64,000 bases of DNA, from NCBI GenBank assembly GCA_964019425.1, contig OZ025849.1:372001-436000 (forward strand). Direction: 5' to 3'. Positions within the stretch are counted from its first letter, which is position 1, and each line of letters begins with the position of its first letter. This stretch comes from Flectonema sp. DT1601 (taxonomy: Eukaryota > Euglenozoa > Diplonemea > Diplonemida > Diplonemidae). The position numbers and the translations under genes were made by a program. Below the pieces are notes generated by a model. The model saw only the letters and a program-made list of their open reading frames with translations, was not told where the DNA came from and did no database searches. Shown here piece by piece: positions 36,060-46,383 of this stretch.

Positions 36060-38732
36060 ATGTTTCCTGCGATTATTGAAAATCGATCAGGTCGGAAACC
36101 GCATCCTCCGAAATGTGGAAAACGGAAACGAGGAAAGAAAATTATTGATGATTGTAATTCTAACAAGGATATTGGAAATGGTATCGAAGTTTTTAAAACT
36201 GTGAATAGCATCATTCATGACGAAGGGAGAACTGCCGGAAGACTTCAGGTACAGCTCTGGATGGACAGCTTCAACGAAGAAAAAGCCAACTACGCAAGCC
36301 TAACCACCTGTGCTGAGATCTTCTACGCAAGAGTTCTCCGAGCTACGGAGGCACTTCCAGAACCTAATGTCTTACGGACAGCTACTTGCATGATGCTTCT
36401 ACAACAACTGAGTTCGTTATTTACCCGATACCAGCCTCTTATGTTATCATTGTGTCACCAGCTTGAAGGTGCCATCTTCATTAAAACTGATGAAGAGATT
36501 CTAGAAAGGTATGATTTTTTGTTTTGTATTTTTTTTGGTTTTAATACGTACCTTTCACAACTGTAAAAAAAAAACCAAAAAAAAAAAAAAAACAGGATTC
36601 CAACAGAGGCAGAAGAAGACATCGAAGCATTACTACCATCACGATACGTTCGTCAAACGTATTTCAATGCTTATGTAGATGTTCTTGAGAAATATCGATG
36701 TTTTCAAAACAAAACAGCAGCTCTGGAGGATCACATGCAAAGACAAATGAAAGTCTTAGAACGGGCAATCGGAACATGGCAGAAAGCATTTATTGAAAAA
36801 GTGTTTTATGGATGGAAGGGATACACAACAAAACAACGAAGACTGAGGAAGAAATATAAATTAATATTCGCCAACTCAGTTGCGAAGTTTAGAAAGATAT
36901 CAGCGTGGAGAACATGGTGTGAAACAGTCGATACCATAAAATGGAAAACTGCCACTACTGGTGTTGAGTCAGTCGGAACAAAACTAGAACGACTCACAGA
37001 CGAACTTCATAAAATGGAAATTGAACTTCGCGCAAAACAACAAGTAATTGAAGATAGAGAAGCACGAATCGAATCCTTGCAATCAGAAATCCAAACAATA
37101 AAAAGTGAAAAAATGGGAGCATACGAAAAGTACGTCGACATGCAATCAAACACTCGCAAACTCTGTTCTATCATAAACGAGTGGTTAATAGCAGCCAGAC
37201 AAAATAAAGCAGATTTCTTAGCCAGAAACACATTTAATAATGTTTTGTACAAACCTGGTGAAGGACTTCCGTACTTAGTTGATTGGGCAAACGAACTCAT
37301 TTTTAAAAAATGTGGAGAAGAAGGGAAAATATACGATTTCACCGACGACGTTAAAACCGGCAAACCTTACGTTTACCTCTTGCGATCTATGGCACCGGCG
37401 CAATGCTCTGAAGGTTGGTTGATTCGATGTTTGACAGAAGCTGACACCGTGAAAAGATGTGAAGCAGTTTTGAAACAAACCTCAGATCTAGGTATTGACA
37501 CACCACTCAAACCTGAAGACATCATTAAGGGTACTTATCACTTGAATTACTATCACTTGGTACTGTGTTTTAGAAGATTTGCGATACCCAGACCAGCGGT
37601 TCTTAACGGTGATAGAAATGGGTGTGAGAGTCTCTTTGATTTAGATGCTTTAGAGGTTGCTTCAGCCAACTTAAAAGATCCACCGCAACCGGAAAAGATA
37701 CCTCCTGATCAATGGTCCAAACGATGGCAATCAACTTATGAAACGAATAGTCAATGGCTTTATAAAGTAGCTTCAGTAAACACTTCCTTAGAACTGGAAA
37801 TGATTCAATCCCTGCGCAGAGGAGGTAATGTCCAATTAGTTCAAAGTAGACGACAAGAAGAACAACAGAATCAGCTTTGCCTCGTTCCTCTTGGTTCATT
37901 CGCTGATTTATTAGCATCGATGAGGGGATCTGGTACATCACAAGATATGTATGAACGAGTTGTTAAGATTTTAAAGCAGCATTATCTCTTATTAAGAAAG
38001 GTGTTTAAATATTATTGTGTTGCGGATGTTGGAAGGCAAGTTGCACGTGACGACACAACACTTGATTCAATGGCATACACTGAGTTTAGTAAATTATTGG
38101 TAGACTGCAAACTGACAGATAAAAAAATAAAACCAAACTTATTAACAATTGCTTCACGACTTCAAGATGAACGACCGCCTGGAAGTAGCAGCGGTGTTGG
38201 TGTTGGACAAGAACGATTAACACCAAAAGAATACACTCTCGCTTTGATCCATGTAGCAGCTCGTAAGTACACAGATGAAGATCTTGCAGACAGAATTCAA
38301 AAACTAATCCACGAACACATAGAGCCTCATGCAAAAAGCAGTGCAGCTGATCAATTCAAACAAGAAATTTATTTAACACAAAATCAAAGTGTTCTAAGTG
38401 TCTTTAGAGATGAGTTAACAAAACTGTATAATCACTTTTCTGGTAAGAATCAGAGTAATAAACCGAATGCTAATGGTTGTATCGATCTTAATGAGTGGAT
38501 GGCTTTTATTAAGGCGGCAAACATGACAGATAGTTCCTTGACGATAGTTTCTGCTAAATCAATATTTCATGCTGTTCAAGATGACGCTGACTGTGATAGC
38601 ACGTTGACGATGAATTTAAGTGAATTCATGGAAGCGGTAGCCTCTCTGACTTACTTTCGATTCCCGTCACCTTTTGAACCGTTTCCTCAGAGGTTACATC
38701 GGTTTTTAAAAATATTATTGTCGAATTTTTAG
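36060..38732 (+). CDS. Coiled-coil protein with calponin-homology-like and EF-hand-like regions (two exons)
   Basis: Exons 36060-36508 and 36596-38732 join in frame across an Arg codon to give 861 residues. Without the intron the frame stops soon after the donor, so splicing is needed. Order of parts: a basic N-terminus, a helical region rich in Trp/Lys (WQKAFIEKVFYGWKGY), a coiled coil (about residues 235-290), then a calponin-homology-like segment with the motif LKPEDIIKGTYHLNYYHLVL, as in fimbrin-type CH domains. The C-terminal third holds EF-hand-like helices around NGCIDLNEWMAFI and LTMNLSEFMEAV. No signal or membrane segment. The make-up fits an axonemal or cytoskeletal protein, but I cannot name a family member. 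The start follows a TTTTTAG acceptor-like site. Confidence 0.8.
36509..36595 (+). other. Intron, 87 bases (GT-AG)
   Basis: The donor is AAAG followed by GTATGA and the acceptor is AAAACAG. It splits an Arg codon (AG then G). T-rich sequence lies next to the donor and an A-rich tract next to the acceptor, the reverse of a usual polypyrimidine layout. It contains in-frame stops, so the gene needs splicing. Confidence 0.85.
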
Positions 38733-39146
38733 GGTCTCTAAGCTGTTGCTTTCTGTTTTTTTTTTTTTTGTTATTTTATAAAAAAAATAAAAAAAAACTG
38801 TTTTTTTAAACAAGTTTTTTTTTTTTTTTTTTTTTTTTTTCATCAATTACACACCCCACTTAGCTAACGTTCATTGGAAATACTAATTGCAAATCACTAT
38901 TCTTGCGGCTCGTAAGAAAGTTTTCCGTTAGCGTTCACAAGGAAATATAGGGATCGTGTTTTTTATTCTCGTTCTCTGTGTCTGTGAGTAAGTTGAAACC
39001 GAAATATAATTGGCAGATCATCCCTCCATTTGGGTATATAATACATCAGTGTGTGGTTCTTTTAGAAAACAGATGTGTTCGCTCTGCTATTTTCGTTGTT
39101 CTTTTACTTTGAATTGTTTTCTGTCCTTTATCATCTTCTTTCTTTC

Positions 39147-39320
39147 ATTAGGTGCATAAAAAAAGAATGCGTAGTTAATTACTGAGTATTTTATTTATCA
39201 GGGTCTGGAGAGAAACAGGGACCTCCGTTTATCAGGATTCCGGCCTGGTTCCGTCCTGCCGCGTCTACCTCCCTCCCTGGGTTGCTACACTACCACTCGG
39301 CCCGCTTGTGTGCACCTAAT
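39147..39320. ncRNA. Possible structured RNA or small inverted-repeat element
   Basis: Perfect 10-base arms ATTAGGTGCA and TGCACCTAAT enclose 154 bases whose right half is strikingly GC-rich for this spacer (39200-39310, around GGCCTGGTTCCGTCCTGCCG). Smaller pairings can be drawn inside it, such as CAGGA with TCCTG. It does not match tRNA, 5S or a spliceosomal RNA that I can recognise. It could be a structural RNA gene or a miniature inverted-repeat element. Confidence 0.4.
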
Positions 39321-39642
39321 TTCCTGAAAGAACTGAACATTAACATTGCCAACAAACACCATAATTTAGATAATAAGGAAATAGAAAGTATACTTACAAG
39401 GGGTTAACGAGATGAGAAGTCTTTTCTTATTAAATATACCGTGTAAGTAGGACGACTTTTCGTTCTTATGTTTCTTTCATTAGAGAAGATGTTAACAACA
39501 GTCAGCGACTGATGAGATAATAATGCTTATGGGTAGTTTGGAGTGTTTTTTGTTATTTTTTTAAGTGCCAAACGATTCCTATGTTTTTTTTTTTGTTTAA
39601 TATTTTTATACACAATATCAGAACTCACACCACAAAACACGT

Positions 39643-39654
39643 ATGCCGTGCTGA
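39643..39654 (+). promoter_or_regulatory. Upstream ORF in the kinase leader (Met-Pro-Cys-stop)
   Basis: If the leader is spliced at the ATCAG site ending at 39621, the first ATG opens a three-residue frame that ends 26 bases before the kinase start. If splicing uses a later AG, this ATG would be absent from the mRNA. Confidence 0.4.
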
Positions 39655-39680
39655 TAGACGGTTGGTATTGACTTTTTCCA

Positions 39681-41675
39681 ATGCAGCGGTTTGTTGTGGC
39701 GCTGACATGGATGATATCTAGTGTAACAAGCCTCTCTTTTGCTGACATGACGTACATCGGAATGGGTGAATGCCGTTACGGAAATTCTACTGTTGTTCAA
39801 GGATACAAATCTAGATTTCCGTTATCTACAGATACTTGTTTATACTTCTGCAACAACTGGGAACCTTGTACTGGTGTTACCTTGAAATGGAAGAATTCTA
39901 CTCAAAAATTCGTGTGTTTTATTCACGGGGATCGATTACATTACCCTTGGGGTGATTATTATAATAACGGGTTTAAGTTATTTCCAGACTATGAACCTGA
40001 ACATGTACCTTATAATATATCATACTCAAAGTTTGAAGAAGATAGAACTGTTTGTTACAGTATACAAGATACTGCACGTAAGTGTTATGCAACGTATCCA
40101 AATGGAACTCAAGATGTTTGTATCTTTCCATATCTTGATGAAGATCACCAACCGATGGTAAGCTGCGACCAGTGGAACAGATGCGCTGTTAAGGTTGAAG
40201 GGGTTAATAATAATGTGGTTGAATATGCTAATTGCTCGTGTCCTCCGCAATTTCATGGACCAACCCCCGCAAGACAAACAGGAACACCAGCTGCTTTGAT
40301 ACAGTTACCTACTAAAGGATTGTCAACAGTGTCGTTGGTTATTATTGTTGTGTCGTTGTTTTGTACGACTGTGTCGCTTACAACTTTAACTTTGCTTATT
40401 CGTTACCAACGTCGATTGAATAAAATAAAAAGCGGATTTTTACTAAATCAGCAAATTAGTTCAACTAATTCATTGCTGGGAGGTTATCGCTATCCAAGTA
40501 TAGGTGAGATGGGAAGCAGAAAGGGAACACCTGTTTCTATATCTACAGCATCTCCGGTTGTTGGTCCACGAGTAGAAATATATAGTAATGTACCTGAATT
40601 CTGGGGTGCTGAATCTAACGATAACTCACCCATCCCAACACCACCTATTCCTCGTAAGATTGGATCGGGGCAGTGTTCTCCAAGTAATTCATCGTTGACA
40701 AAGCCACGTAGGCATTTCAGATTTGAATTAAAAAGTGTTAAAGAATCTGAGCTTCTGGGTTGCGGAGCATTTGGATCAGTTTACAGAGCTCTTGGAGACA
40801 CCGGAGAGTTGTTTGCTGTGAAAAAAATTCAACTCGTACCCGGAATCGATCTTGAAGGAGCTCGTCGTGAATATCGAATGATGTCTGAACTCGCTCATCC
40901 GAACGTCGTTGGGGTTCGAGACTTTATAACTGATCGGGAAGAGGGAACTGTTAGGATTATAATGGAATTCCTTGCTGGGGGTTCTCTAGCTAAGATTGTT
41001 AGGGAATTCGGTACCTTACAAATAAAGACAATTACCAACTATCTACAGCAGATGCTCGCTGGTTTATCTCATCTCCACGAAAACAAAATTGTTCATTCTG
41101 ATATAAAGCCAGCTAATATTTTAGTGCATAGTAATGGTGATGTGAAATTAACGGATTTTGGATTGTCGCGTTTTGCAATGCAGCAGCAGCAGCAAAGACA
41201 GCCGTCTTCTATTGATGACTCAGATACTTATGCGGTGACGAGAAGTGTTGCGAGTTCGCTTTCAACTTCGATAGCATTGGCGACGATGAAGTCTTTGTCT
41301 TTGACTGGAGGATCGGATGGTTCTCTCACAACAGGAACACTTGATGGAACTATTCCTTATATGTCTCCTAATGTTGTTCGCCATTTGAGATACACGCCAC
41401 AATCAGATATTTGGGCATTAGCCTGCACTATTCAAGAACTAGCATCTGGTATCCCTCCTTGGTTAGATGAGTTTCGTCTACCTGGAGATGAAGAACCTAT
41501 TCTCACTGAAATAGGTGGTGGTCGTTCTCCTAACTTCACTCTTGATAGCAGTCCAGATAGCGAATATTTCCCACTAATGTCTTTTGTGACAAAGTGTTTT
41601 TCTGCAGAGGCTACAGGTATTTCCTGTTTGGAACTTATTAATGACGTCTACTTATGGGGGGAAGTTATTTCGTAG
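39681..41675 (+). CDS. Receptor-like Ser/Thr kinase with Cys-rich ectodomain
   Basis: A 664-residue single-pass receptor kinase. Residues 1-21 are a signal peptide. The ectodomain (about 22-205) is Cys-rich with N-glycosylation sites, and its first part (GECRYGN to FVCFIHGD) resembles a PAN/apple fold. A membrane segment lies at 214-240. The cytosolic kinase (about 350-660) is MAPKKK-like in sequence. It has GCGAFGSV at 360-367, Lys381, Glu397, HSDIKPAN at 472-479 and DFG at 492-494. Two oddities: the catalytic HRD has Ser473 instead of Arg, and the activation segment carries about 50 extra residues (Gln and Ser/Thr-rich) before GTIPYMSPN, where APE is normal. The catalytic Asp and Asn are kept, so activity is likely. 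It would sense an external ligand; which one is unknown. Confidence 0.87.
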   Translation: MQRFVVALTWMISSVTSLSFADMTYIGMGECRYGNSTVVQGYKSRFPLSTDTCLYFCNNWEPCTGVTLKWKNSTQKFVCFIHGDRLHYPWGDYYNNGFKLFPDYEPEHVPYNISYSKFEEDRTVCYSIQDTARKCYATYPNGTQDVCIFPYLDEDHQPMVSCDQWNRCAVKVEGVNNNVVEYANCSCPPQFHGPTPARQTGTPAALIQLPTKGLSTVSLVIIVVSLFCTTVSLTTLTLLIRYQRRLNKIKSGFLLNQQISSTNSLLGGYRYPSIGEMGSRKGTPVSISTASPVVGPRVEIYSNVPEFWGAESNDNSPIPTPPIPRKIGSGQCSPSNSSLTKPRRHFRFELKSVKESELLGCGAFGSVYRALGDTGELFAVKKIQLVPGIDLEGARREYRMMSELAHPNVVGVRDFITDREEGTVRIIMEFLAGGSLAKIVREFGTLQIKTITNYLQQMLAGLSHLHENKIVHSDIKPANILVHSNGDVKLTDFGLSRFAMQQQQQRQPSSIDDSDTYAVTRSVASSLSTSIALATMKSLSLTGGSDGSLTTGTLDGTIPYMSPNVVRHLRYTPQSDIWALACTIQELASGIPPWLDEFRLPGDEEPILTEIGGGRSPNFTLDSSPDSEYFPLMSFVTKCFSAEATGISCLELINDVYLWGEVIS

Positions 41676-41730
41676 TGTACTCAATACCGATAGTTTCTTC
41701 GATAGCGTGCTACTGACTTGCAGATATTCT

Positions 41731-41748
41731 CCCATACGGCTGTATGGG
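41731..41748 (+). terminator. Hairpin downstream of the kinase gene
   Basis: Arms CCCATAC and GTATGGG with loop GGCT are followed by TATTTTT, about 55 bases after the kinase stop. It resembles a rho-independent terminator in form, but this is a eukaryote, so an RNA-processing or stability element is likelier. Weak functional evidence. Confidence 0.35.
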
Positions 41749-42742
41749 TATTTTTAAAGTATTTTGGAGATATTATGCCTGCAAGATGTTTCATCAGAAT
41801 ACTTTTTTTTTTTTTTTTTTTTTTCTGTTTCGGTTTTGTGTGAATCAAGATTATAACATAAAAGAGTATAATAAAAACAAACATTGTATTTAATGTTTGT
41901 GAATGGGAAGAAATGTTTAGCAGGATACTTTTTGGATAAGGCTACCCATCCCATTCCCCTGTTTAGTTACTATGCTTTCTTTCGTTTTTTTTATTTTCAT
42001 TATTATTGACCTTTTTCATTTTGTTTTGTTGTTGTTTCCACTACTGTTTTTTTTTTTTTTTTGCACTTTATCCTGGCATTAAGTTTGTCAAACAAGACAA
42101 ACACATGTTAATACGATCATAATGCAAGCAGCACTGCAAGCTGTTTATATTTCATCACTTAGTATTGCATTGTGCTTGACACAGCGTACCGAAAACAATT
42201 CATGCGGCTACAGGTTAGAACGCACCGGTACTGAAGTTGGGAGCAGGTGGGCCATGCTAGAAGGAAAAAAAAACAAAAAAAAACAAAAAATCAGTTATTG
42301 TTGTTCATGGAAGGCACTTATTGCTGACATTCCTGATGTGCCTTCACGATGCTCAGCGAAGCTGTAAAGGAATAAAAACGGGTGCGGTGATTATTTATTT
42401 ATTTATTTTTTAACTTTTCCAACGTTAAGCAAGCAAACGTATAACATAGAAGGAAGAACACCTACAATTTTTGCAGAGAGATAAAGTTCCCCAAGACGTA
42501 TCTTGTAAGGCATTTTTTGACGTTTTGTACTGGATTGCTTTTTTTTGTTCCTCTTGTGGAAACATTCCATTGTCTGAGAAGAAGTGTTAAAACTAATTTG
42601 TGTAATGTACTTTTATTATTTATTCTATTTCTATTTGGATCATCCTCGTCTCGACTTTTTACCTTGATCGATATTAATGAAATGCAAACCCTCAGGTTGT
42701 TTGTAACCGCAAAAACTATTCTCTCTGGATGATCTGTGATAT

Positions 42743-42776
<34 letters not shown>

Positions 42777-43226
42777 TTGCATTCTCTAATTCCAACCTCC
42801 TAGAACGGAAACTGTCATACTCTCAATAAAATCAAACCGAATAGCTACTCGTTCTCTCCAACTGTACTTTTCTGCTTAAGGGAGATTACAGTAACACAAC
42901 TAGAGAAAGAATGAGTAAGAAATCCTTTTTCAATTTCCCAATTTCATTTTTTTTATAGTTTTATCTGTTCTTGACATACTAGTTTATTGTTTCTTCTTTA
43001 TTTTTGTTGATATCTTTTGTGGAGAAGCTCCAGTCTTTACTTAACTGGTGAAAGAAGAAGGACATGTTTAGTTTAATTTCTTTTTGTAGTTTGGGCAACA
43101 AAAAAACGAAAGTATTTTTTTTAACGACGTCTGAAATAGTTGCCCACTAAAAGTATTTACAATATTTGTATACACGACATGAGGTAATCTTACAGAGAGA
43201 GTATTTCCAACCACGCTGGAGGGGAG

Positions 43227-43261
<35 letters not shown>

Positions 43262-43812
43262 AGTTATTTATTTAGCTGGAGATGAATATGTGAAGAAAAG
43301 ACAACCCTGTAATGGTTGCGGCATTACACACAAATTGGATTTAACCTCATCATACGTTCATTTATTTGCAGACAGTCATGATTGTCTGATATATTCGAAC
43401 GACGGTATCAATGTATCCCTTTTTTTGTCTGTTTGCAGAAAAGATTGGCTGACATATGGCGATTATTCCGCGTGGGATCCCCTCTCTCCCTCGTGTGAAT
43501 TATTGATGTTCAGCCTCTTTTTAAGTTTTGGAGTAGCATGACCCAAGACAATCGTTCTTCTCTCTCTTTTATTTACAATTCTGTCAATTAATTTGTGATG
43601 ACTCCGCCATGCGGGGCATTTTGATTTGTATTTGTGACAGCTAAGAGGAGTGCAGTCTAGCGACGGAAAGTCACTTTTCCCACTTACCAGCTGTTGACCG
43701 TATATGCGGGTTATCACGTTTCCTTTTTTGTTTTAAGTTTTTTTGTTAGTAGTGAGGTGTTCTACGTTTAAATATTTCACAACGTGTTTCGCCATCTTGA
43801 AGTACTTTTAAT

Positions 43813-43866
43813 GCGGCTCTTCGTATCATCAAATACCGATGTATACGGCTATTAACAAAGAGCCGC
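43813..43866. ncRNA. Two-stem hairpin, possible small guide RNA
   Basis: The outer 9-bp stem GCGGCTCTT/AAGAGCCGC is stacked directly, on the 5' side, on an inner 5-bp stem CGTAT/ATACG. Ten unpaired bases lie on the 3' side and the loop has 16 bases. A hairpin with an internal pocket recalls single-hairpin H/ACA RNAs, but no clear box motif follows. It lies in an empty spacer. Confidence 0.3.
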
Positions 43867-45030
43867 GGTAGGTGTTCGTCTCTCTATGGTAACGTATTAG
43901 TTATTGATTTAAATTCTCATGAGTTTTATAAAAAAAAACTGTTACGGTGACATAGGCAAGTAGCGCTCACGTGGCCTCCAGGGGCGTTATTTGTTTATTT
44001 ATTTTTTTTTGTTGCTGCTGTCATTTACTATGATGCCGCTGACAGTTAAGATTGCTTGAAAACGACAGTTTGATAAAACAGTATCAGGTTACCTTTTGTT
44101 TTGTTTTTTTTTTTTTTTTTTTTTTTTGACTGAATAAAAGTAACCCCTTGCCTTGTTGCACAACATGTTGGTCACAATAAGTATTGTATTCCGAAAGAAG
44201 TCTTTCTGTACAAGAAATCAACCTTTAATGGTTAATGGAATCTTAGTTGTGGTTTTTCGACACCTAATCTTTGTGAAATAGGCAGTTACAACTTCGAAAA
44301 AAAAAAAAAAAGAATAAAATAGGTAGGTATGCTGTACTTTACGTAGTGATTACCTTTTTCCCCCCCTCCTTTTTTTTATTATTCTATGTACTGATGATGT
44401 GGATTGCTCCATCTAATAACCTATTTTAGAGAGGTTGCCATGTTGTCCTACCTTCTAGCAGTTGTTTACGGTACCTTCGCTTCTCGACCGCTTTGGATTT
44501 TAAACATCGATTTATGCTTTCCTAGGCTTCCTGTCGAGTGGGCCTTTTCATTTACGCATCAAGGCCCCTTTCACAGTAGCTGTCGGACATCGTTTTTTTT
44601 TTCTTCTTCCCCATTTTTTTTTTTCGTTTGTCAATAATTTCACCGTGCATCGGCGGCTGTGTTCCATAATTCATTTCTGTGTGAGTTGTATCCGTAATAA
44701 GTTTCAGTTTTTTTCCCCTTTTTTTTTTCCCCCCATTCTTTTTTTTCCCCTCCCCAATTTACTGCTAGACGAATGGTTCGGATGTGTCTTTAATGATGTT
44801 TGAGAAAGAATGGAAAAAAAAAAAAAAGAAAAAAACTATACGTGGGTCCACTATGGTGACAAGGAAATCTGATGAGGATTTTGTGAAGTCCTTTACGCGA
44901 TTAAAACTTACGATTCGTGGCGGCATCATCTCGTTGGTTTTCCAGAGTATTAAACCTCAAAAAAAAAAAAAAAAAAAAGAAAAGTGGAAGTAAATAAAGA
45001 TTCTCACCTTTTTTTTAATTTTTTTTTGCA

Positions 45031-45085
45031 GCGACGAATTTTTATCTACTTCCCCTGTGCGCCGGTAATACTGTCTGCGCAGTGG
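45031..45085 (+). repeat. Dispersed structured repeat, copy C (partial)
   Basis: It starts with GCGACGAA, a remnant of the 5' hairpin, and then jumps to the central part TATCTACTTCCCCTGTGCG and its hairpin TACTGTCTGCGCA. Both the pairing arms and the T-run end are missing, so this is a partial copy. Confidence 0.6.
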
Positions 45086-45335
45086 GGTGGTCTTTTGCTG
45101 GGTCATGTGCAGCAGATACCTCCTCTCGGCACATGCTTTTCTTTTTTTTTAGTATTCAAGTATTATAGTATACTGTTGTCACAAAATAATTGAAAAGTCA
45201 CAATGACACAAAAAAAGCATTTTACTTCAAACGAAGGCTGCTCTTATTGTAAACAGCAGGAATCTCTGTCCCCTATTCCCTTTCCCGTATTCAGGAACAT
45301 ATGTTTGACATCTGTCCTTGTATCATTTTCTTTTT

Positions 45336-45470
45336 GTACCGACGTAGTCGGAGAAGAAACTATTTAGATTGAAAGCCGTTATTTCTTGTGATCATGAATT
45401 ATTTCCCCCCGTGCGACAAGATTCTGTCTGCGTTCAACGAAATACAAGGCTAGTCTGAATGGTTTTTTTT
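45336..45470 (+). repeat. Dispersed structured repeat, copy D (full length)
   Basis: The most complete copy. It has the 5' hairpin CCGAC-GTA-GTCGG, the arm ATTTAGATTGAAAGCC, a central segment with GTGCGACA, and the 3' arm GGCTAGTCTGAAT followed by GG and a run of eight T. The loop base differs from copies A and E (GTA against GAA) while the stem is kept. Confidence 0.75.
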
Positions 45471-45579
45471 CGTACTTAAAAGTGTCAACATGCCATCACA
45501 AAAACAACACATATTTTCACAACAGGTGAGTAGTGCTTATGTTATATTCTGTCGAAACACTAACTAACTGATGAGAGTT

Positions 45580-45665
45580 TGTTGTTGTCCTACGAACTTT
45601 TGCATTCGATTGAATTTTCCCGCCCTCTCCCCTTCTTTTGACTGATAACCATTAATTCTAACTGA
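45580..45665 (+). repeat. Shared spacer segment, copy 1
   Basis: GTTGTTGTCCTACGAACTTT and the following sequence through ACTGATAACCATTAAT recur, diverged, at 62044-62103. The motif CTAACTGATGAGAGTTT also occurs twice around this copy (about 45564 and 45659). It has no coding potential. It may be a decayed dispersed element or a duplicated leader region. Confidence 0.55.
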
Positions 45666-45717
45666 TGAGAGTTTAATATATTGTATCTTTTTTTCTTTCT
45701 CTGGCAGTAGGAATATT

Positions 45718-46383
45718 ATGGGGTCCAGGATTAACGAAGACGCATCTCCCTATGATTGCCCAGTTTGTATGGAGGCATTCACAGCTGCTGGTGAAAGAAT
45801 CCCATACTTCTTGTTGTGCGCATGTTCAAATGCACAATCGATGTGCATGCCTTGTATGGATGGTTGGAAACAGAGATCTGACACGTGTCCACACTGCAGA
45901 GATGTTTGGGGTCAGAAAAAACTTCGAAATGGAAATTTAATTTGGATATTAGAACAAAGACAAACTAAACCTGATGAATCAGAGGAATTAAAAAAAATGA
46001 AATTAGAAGTTAATAACACTCAGGCAATGCTTGAGGCAAAAAGAAAGGAAGCTCGAGATTTAATACGAAAACTCCAATCTGATAAAGCAGAGTACGCAGT
46101 GAAAGATCGTAAAATGGAAGCACTTGAAACTCAAGCGGCGGAATCAGAACGCAGAAGTAAACAACTCATTCAAGAACACACTGAACTTGCAAGTGAAAAT
46201 CTCAGAGTACAAAAAAAACTTTCAGAAAATGTTAAATCACAAAAAGGATCAAAAAGCTGCATTGAATGTGACGGCAAGGCGCGTTTCCGATGCGCCACTT
46301 GTCCCACAGAGCCTGTTTTCTGCGAAGGGTGTTTCGCCTACGCTCACAAGTACATTCCTCATCATGTCACAAAAAAGATTTAA
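45718..46383 (+). CDS. RING-finger protein with C-terminal B-box-like zinc finger
   Basis: A 221-residue protein with a RING domain at residues 14-60 (C14, C17, later CxxC and HC ligands, ending CPHC), a charged coiled coil at about 88-172, and a C-terminal Cys/His cluster. The last is C181, C184, C192, C195, C202, C205, H210 and H215 or H216, spaced like a B-box. RING proteins of this kind act as E3 ubiquitin ligases. In TRIM proteins the order is RING, B-box, coiled coil; here the B-box-like finger follows the coiled coil. No membrane segment. The start follows a strong pyrimidine tract and CTGGCAG at 45701-45707, with no ATG between. The substrate is unknown. Confidence 0.85.
   Translation: MGSRINEDASPYDCPVCMEAFTAAGERIPYFLLCACSNAQSMCMPCMDGWKQRSDTCPHCRDVWGQKKLRNGNLIWILEQRQTKPDESEELKKMKLEVNNTQAMLEAKRKEARDLIRKLQSDKAEYAVKDRKMEALETQAAESERRSKQLIQEHTELASENLRVQKKLSENVKSQKGSKSCIECDGKARFRCATCPTEPVFCEGCFAYAHKYIPHHVTKKI

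Larger units (their letters stand above)
38733..39680. other. Spacer with a GC-rich island
   Basis: The first 120 bases are A/T homopolymers. The middle holds an inverted-repeat-bounded GC-rich segment (39147-39320, listed separately). The end carries the kinase leader with an ATCAG acceptor-like site at 39617-39621 and a four-codon upstream ORF. No protein-coding gene is supported. Confidence 0.6.
41676..45717. other. Four-kilobase spacer
   Basis: No supportable gene. Open frames of 70-106 codons here are low-complexity or lack any recognisable feature. The region holds a hairpin just after the kinase (41731-41748), a two-stem hairpin (43813-43866), two copies of the structured repeat (45031-45085, 45336-45470), a shared spacer segment (45580-45665) and many homopolymers. 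A TTTTTCTTTCTCTGGCAG site at its end precedes the RING gene. Confidence 0.65.

Noticed and set aside
42122-43541. Open frames of 71-83 codons in the 4-kb spacer
   Set aside because: No motif, no acceptor-like leader in good position, and composition like the spacer.
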